From Sulfuritalea sp. (GTDB lineage Bacteria > Pseudomonadota > Gammaproteobacteria > Burkholderiales > Rhodocyclaceae): DNA of 15,674 bases. The position numbers and the translations under genes were made by a program. Where the stretch lies: NCBI GenBank assembly GCA_026399445.1, contig JAPLRA010000405.1, forward strand, positions 1-15,674, in the 5' to 3' direction. Under the pieces are notes generated by a model. That model was not told the DNA's origin and ran no database searches. It saw only the letters and a program-made list of their open reading frames with translations. Shown here one piece after another: positions 11,934 to 15,674 of this stretch. The stretch's first letter is position 1; each line of letters opens with the position of its first letter.

Positions 11934-14900
11934 ATGAGCACCTCAGTATTCATCAATGTTAGCCGCAAGCTGATTGCTGGCGGGGCGACCAACCTCGCTA
12001 CCGAGCCGTTCACCTCGGGGGGGGCCTTGAAGGCCCTGCCCAACGTCATGTTCGTGCTCGACGACTCGGGCAGCATGAGTCGTGATTACCTGCCGGACTG
12101 GGCCGGTCCACTCCGCGCTAGCGACCTGTCGCTGGTAAAGCCCCTGCACCGATTTTTCAACAGCGCGTTTAACGGCGTGGCCTATAACCCGGCAACCTAC
12201 TACCGTCCGCCGGTGATGTACACCAACACCGGGGCGCTCGATACCGCCACCTATCCGAGCATGAACGGGCAAAGCGTCACCAGGGGCGGCGATGCCACGG
12301 CCACCGCGGGCTCACCGAACTGGAAGTCGGTCTTGCAGGACGGATACAAGGTCCAGAATCTCTTCAATGCCCTCTTACCTGCGCCGGTTGCGCCCAATTT
12401 TTTTGACGGAACCTATTACCGCACGAACCTCGAAGGCAATGCCTATTCCTATACCACCGTGCCGGGCGAATATTGCACCGACGAGAAGCTCAGGACCTGT
12501 ACCGCCTCGGCCACGCCGACGGGTATTTACACCTTCCCGGCAAAGCTGCGCTGGTGCGACACGTCGATCAGCGCCCGTGTCTCGACGACTGAGGCCGGCA
12601 CTCGCTGCCAGGCCGCCAACATCGCTGATGACCCCGCCCCGCCCCCAGGCGTCACCCCTTACACCTTTGCGCGCATGCCCGCTCCGCGGACCGCGACCTT
12701 CACGGTTACGGGCTTCGCTTCAGCGGTTACCAGCGTTCTGGTGGGGGCAGGCGGCCCGCAAATACTATCCGCCAGCACCGGCGTCCTTGGCAGCGCCAGC
12801 CTCTTGGCCGATGCGATCGCCGCGAAGATCAACCTGTGTACCTATGGGTTGACTGGCGCCTGCACGGTGGTCGGCTATAGCGCGAGCAGCCTGGGATCAG
12901 TGGTCACCATCACCGCCCCCGATACCACCAGCGCCTCGCCGGTGATCACCGGCGGAACCGTTGCGTCCATCACCGCGTTCGCGGCGCCGACCAGTCCGGT
13001 TACCTCAACCATCACGGTCAACAGCGCTGGTGCGATTAGCGGCATCACCGTGAGTGGAGTCCAAATCCTCTCCGCCGCCACCAGTACCGGCGCCGCCGTC
13101 GCGCCGGTGTTCACCGGAAGCGCTGCCACTTCAGCCCCTACCGCGTTCTCCGGAACGCCCAATATTTCGACCTTCACGGTCACGGGCGGTGGGGTGGCTA
13201 GCAGCGTCATTGTCAATGGCCAGCAAATACTTAGCGCCGCGACCAGCAGCAGCGCGACCACCAGTACCGTGGCCAGCAGGATCGCAACGAACATCAACAA
13301 CTGCACTGCAGCAAGTACCGGCTTCTGCGCGGTGGGCGGCTATAGCGCGGTTGCCGCGGGGTCTCTAGTCACCATCCCCGCCCCCACGCCGGTCGTTACC
13401 GGCGCCACCACCACGACTACCACGTTCTCCTTCGGGGCGCCCAATGTGGCGACCATCACGGTCACCGGTTTCGCCTCGTCGGTTACCAACATTACCGTTG
13501 GGGGCTTGCGCATCACCTCTGCCGGCACCGGCACCGCCGGCATCACCACCACCACGCTGATGGCCGCCGCGATCGTCGCCAAAATCAACGCCTGCACTGC
13601 CGGATTGAGTGGGTCCTGCACCGTGGTCGGCTACAGCGCGACCAACCTGGGGAATGTGGTAAGCATAAACGCTCCGAGCAACACCACCGCCGTCGCGACG
13701 CAGATCGCCGCGAACATCAACGCCTGCACCGCTGGAATTGCCGGTGCCTGCGGGACAGCTGGCTACAGCGCGTCGAGCAACGGCAACGTGGTTACCCTCA
13801 CTGCACCGAGTGCGACGCTCGTCACCCCGTCGATTTCCCCCAATACCACTACCACGGTGACCGCATTCGGGTACGGGTTCGTCCCCGGCGCCAACCTGCT
13901 CACCGTCATTACGCCGTCCATCACCAGCTACCCCTTCCCAGGTACCGCGACCAAGGCCACCGGCCGCACGGATTGCGCCGGCACCACCTGTACCTATGCG
14001 GAGGAAATGACCAACTACGCCAACTGGTACGCGTATTACCAAACCCGCATGCAGATGATGAAAACCTCGGCCAGCATCGCGTTCTCCAGCGTGGATGACC
14101 AGTTCCGCGTCGGCTACTACAGCATCAACAATGGCGCCGGCAGCGAGTTTCTGAATCCGTCCGCCTTCGACGGCACGCAGAAGAACCTTTGGTACGGCAA
14201 GTTTCTGAATGCGTACCCGAATGGGCAGACGCCGTTGCGCACGGCGCTGGCAGATGTCGGGAAGCTGTATGCGGGCAAGAAGCCGACCATGAACGGCGTG
14301 GCCGCCAACGATCCGATGCAGTACTCCTGCCAGCAGAACTTCACCATCCTGTCGACCGACGGCTACTGGAACGACTCGACGACGCCCACGCAGATCGATG
14401 GCACCACCGCCATCGGCAATCAGGACCACAACGACCCCCGACCCTTTTACGACGGCGGCACGCAAACGCTCACGACGTCCACGACCTGGTGGAATGACGA
14501 GCAGTGGGCGAGCAATACGATGCTGTACGAGCAAAGGACGCGGCAGCAGCAAGTTACCAGCCGCCAGCTCACACAATCGGCCGTTACCACGACCACCTAT
14601 CCGTATCAGTTGCAGACCACGCAATTGCGAACCCGCAGCACGCCGCTCACCAAGGATACGTACAACCTGGTCAGCAAGTCCTACAACCTGATCGACACGA
14701 CGAGGCAGTTGCAGAAGAACGAGACCTTTATTCAGTCGACCACGCGGCCGCTGGAGAGTTACACCTACACCCTTACAAAAACGGATACGCCGCTGCAGCA
14801 AACGGTGACGCAACTGGTGGCGACGACGACGCCGCTGCAGCAAACCGTAACGCAACTGGTGGCGACAACGACGCCGCTGCAGCAAACGGTGACGCAACTG

Positions 14901-15674
14901 GTAGCGACGACGACGCCGCTGCAGCAAACCGTAACGCAACTGGTGGCGACAACGACGCCGCTACAGCAAACGGTGACCCAGTTGGTGGCGACGACAAGGC
15001 CGCTGGAAAAGAAGACCTACTACCTGCAGGCGACTACTCAGCAGTTGCAGGTAAAGGACAATATTTACAATTCTCTTACCGAGTTGTGGCAGGACACCGC
15101 CTGGACCGACACCACTTCCTGCACGGTGACGCCGGGAACTGTGGATTCCACTACCAGAAACCGGCGATGCCAATACGCCGCCCCCGTTGTTACCGGCGGT
15201 TTGAGTTCCTGTGCCACGGCAACCGCCTCGCCCGGACCGACCAACTACACCGTTGGGGTGGCTCGCGCTTGCGTCTACGAGGCGGCGGTAACTGCTACGG
15301 CCGTCGCAACCTGTACTTCCGGGGCCGCATCGGGCTCGTCCCCGTATGCGTCGTATGTTACCTGCGGCTACACCGGCACGCCGGTGGTGGGGGCGGCATC
15401 GGGCAGTTGCACGCCGGCTGGATCGGCGGGATCACCCTACAGTGTCCTCAATCAAGTGACGTGCGCCCTGGCCGGGACGTCGACCACCAGCAATGCGGTC
15501 GCGACCTGCACGAATTACAACCCGCCGCTCACTTCGGCATCGACCTCGAAAATAGTCTGCGGCTACACCGGCACGCCGGTGGTGGCGGCGGCATCGGGCA
15601 GTTGCACGCCGGCTGGATCGGCGGGATCACCCTACAGTGTGCTCAATCAAGTGACGTGCGCCCTGGCAGGGACG
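11934..15674 (+). CDS. pilY1: PilY1-like type IV pilus tip adhesin, 3' end outside window
   Basis: The frame is open for 1247 codons to the window edge. A von Willebrand A domain begins at about residue 38 (NVMFVLDDSGSM) with the MIDAS residues Asp43, Ser45 and Ser47. It resumes after a large insertion with EEMTNYANWYAYYQTRMQMM (about 687-706), TPLRTALADVGKLYAGK and QNFTILSTDGYWND, all typical PilY1 segments. The insertion (about 254-634) holds degenerate beta repeats. A Gln/Thr-rich region (about 870-1040) includes five 14-residue repeats, and a Cys-rich repeat starts near 1144. P. aeruginosa PilY1 is about 1160 aa including its C-terminal propeller; here the propeller has not been reached, so the full protein is much larger. 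The ATG has GGGAG 6 nt upstream. No hydrophobic signal peptide is visible, which is odd for a secreted adhesin. Role: pilus-tip adhesion and control of extension/retraction. Confidence 0.9.
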   Translation, partial: MSTSVFINVSRKLIAGGATNLATEPFTSGGALKALPNVMFVLDDSGSMSRDYLPDWAGPLRASDLSLVKPLHRFFNSAFNGVAYNPATYYRPPVMYTNTGALDTATYPSMNGQSVTRGGDATATAGSPNWKSVLQDGYKVQNLFNALLPAPVAPNFFDGTYYRTNLEGNAYSYTTVPGEYCTDEKLRTCTASATPTGIYTFPAKLRWCDTSISARVSTTEAGTRCQAANIADDPAPPPGVTPYTFARMPAPRTATFTVTGFASAVTSVLVGAGGPQILSASTGVLGSASLLADAIAAKINLCTYGLTGACTVVGYSASSLGSVVTITAPDTTSASPVITGGTVASITAFAAPTSPVTSTITVNSAGAISGITVSGVQILSAATSTGAAVAPVFTGSAATSAPTAFSGTPNISTFTVTGGGVASSVIVNGQQILSAATSSSATTSTVASRIATNINNCTAASTGFCAVGGYSAVAAGSLVTIPAPTPVVTGATTTTTTFSFGAPNVATITVTGFASSVTNITVGGLRITSAGTGTAGITTTTLMAAAIVAKINACTAGLSGSCTVVGYSATNLGNVVSINAPSNTTAVATQIAANINACTAGIAGACGTAGYSASSNGNVVTLTAPSATLVTPSISPNTTTTVTAFGYGFVPGANLLTVITPSITSYPFPGTATKATGRTDCAGTTCTYAEEMTNYANWYAYYQTRMQMMKTSASIAFSSVDDQFRVGYYSINNGAGSEFLNPSAFDGTQKNLWYGKFLNAYPNGQTPLRTALADVGKLYAGKKPTMNGVAANDPMQYSCQQNFTILSTDGYWNDSTTPTQIDGTTAIGNQDHNDPRPFYDGGTQTLTTSTTWWNDEQWASNTMLYEQRTRQQQVTSRQLTQSAVTTTTYPYQLQTTQLRTRSTPLTKDTYNLVSKSYNLIDTTRQLQKNETFIQSTTRPLESYTYTLTKTDTPLQQTVTQLVATTTPLQQTVTQLVATTTPLQQTVTQLVATTTPLQQTVTQLVATTTPLQQTVTQLVATTRPLEKKTYYLQATTQQLQVKDNIYNSLTELWQDTAWTDTTSCTVTPGTVDSTTRNRRCQYAAPVVTGGLSSCATATASPGPTNYTVGVARACVYEAAVTATAVATCTSGAASGSSPYASYVTCGYTGTPVVGAASGSCTPAGSAGSPYSVLNQVTCALAGTSTTSNAVATCTNYNPPLTSASTSKIVCGYTGTPVVAAASGSCTPAGSAGSPYSVLNQVTCALAGT
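12017..12024 (+). repeat. G8 homopolymer near the start of the pilY1-like gene
   Basis: Eight consecutive G in codons 28-31 (Ser-Gly-Gly-Ala), between the short N-terminus and the von Willebrand A domain. The gene is in frame here. In Neisseria the PilY1 homologue PilC is phase-variable through a poly-G tract in its signal-peptide region, so the position is suggestive. Confidence 0.8.
12693..13836 (+). repeat. Degenerate roughly 80-90 aa repeats inserted in the von Willebrand A domain
   Basis: About three full and two partial units. Each full unit begins with a TFTVTGF/TITVTGF strand, then a Val-Gly-x-x-Ile-x-Ser-Ala strand, an Ala-rich IAAKINxCT helix, a Gly-Tyr-Ser-Ala turn and a VVTITAP strand. 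Full units start at about 12693, 13164 and 13446; partial units at about 13003 (front half) and 13684 (rear half). The units have drifted apart. They resemble repeated beta modules of phage fibre-like or adhesin proteins, by eye only. Confidence 0.75.
14787..14996 (+). repeat. Five 42-bp tandem repeats (TPLQQTVTQLVATT)
   Basis: Units at 14787, 14829, 14871, 14913 and 14955. The first four encode the identical 14-residue peptide and the fifth differs only by synonymous changes. Units 2 and 4 are identical in DNA and units 1 and 3 differ by one base, so the array grew as an 84-bp pair. Diverged relatives with the same T-P-L...L spacing flank it on both sides. No frame disruption. Confidence 0.93.
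15363..15674 (+). repeat. 195-bp-period tandem duplication, second copy cut by window end
   Basis: Copy 1 begins at 15363 and copy 2 at 15558. The 117 bases of copy 2 inside the window match copy 1 with three substitutions. Each copy encodes CGYTGTPVV...SCTPAGSAGSPYSVLNQ and further cysteines, a 65-residue Cys-containing module. A more diverged partial relative (AVATCTSG) precedes it. More copies may lie beyond the window. Confidence 0.9.

Noticed and set aside
12693..13836. Prophage or mobile element inserted in pilY1
   Set aside because: No integrase, transposase, terminal repeats or frame break; the repeats are part of one continuous protein.
13365..14939. Long minus-strand open frame of 524 codons opposite the pilY1-like gene
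   Set aside because: It is a low-complexity Arg/Leu/Gly shadow of the repeats; the plus frame has clear PilY1 motifs throughout.
14787..14996. Possible CRISPR array
   Set aside because: The 42-bp units are directly contiguous with no unique spacers and are in frame with an adhesin gene.

Overview
The window reads as part of a high-GC betaproteobacterial chromosome. The basis is the GC-rich codon use, the compact overlapping genes, and a type IV pilus minor-pilin cluster in the pilE-fimT-pilV-pilW-pilX-pilY1 arrangement typical of Beta/Gammaproteobacteria. A Rhodocyclales or Nitrosomonadales-like host is a guess. No tRNA, rRNA, CRISPR array, insertion sequence or prophage was seen. Two divergent gene blocks meet at a roughly 200-bp control region (8084-8286).

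Left block, minus strand, 8083 down to the left edge. Seven genes lie head to tail and every junction overlaps by 1-14 nt: (1) a CHASE2 adenylate/guanylate cyclase; (2) an MlaE-family lipid-transport permease; (3) a second CHASE2 membrane protein whose C-terminal output domain I cannot recognise; (4) an exported caspase-family protein with a His/Cys dyad, an EF-hand-like loop, a Val-Ala-Pro linker and a DUF4384-like C-terminus; (5) a short MlaF-like protein that has lost nearly all ATP-binding and hydrolysis motifs; (6) an MlaD/MCE-domain protein; (7) a lipoprotein, cut by the window edge. The gene order mlaE...mlaF-like-mlaD-lipoprotein is that of a retrograde/anterograde lipid transporter, but two sensor proteins and a caspase are built into it and the ATPase looks dead. 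This is the strongest candidate here for an undescribed system. I infer an envelope-sensing device that couples CHASE2 signals, a cyclic nucleotide, periplasmic proteolysis and MCE-type lipid transport.

Right block, plus strand, 8287 to the right edge. A PilE-like pilin is followed by FimT/FimU, PilV, PilW and PilX minor pilins and a very large PilY1-like tip adhesin that runs off the window. These would form the priming and adhesive tip complex of a type IV pilus. The PilY1-like gene is unusual. It has no visible signal peptide and carries a G8 tract near its start. A large repeat-rich insertion splits its von Willebrand A domain. Further on are five nearly perfect 42-bp tandem repeats and, at the window end, a nearly identical 195-bp-period tandem duplication. 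FimT contains a C9 run. Together these suggest a fast-evolving, possibly phase-variable surface adhesin.

The divergent layout of a cyclase operon and a pilus operon suggests shared control, since cyclic-AMP signalling and type IV pili are linked in some bacteria, but nothing in the sequence proves the link.
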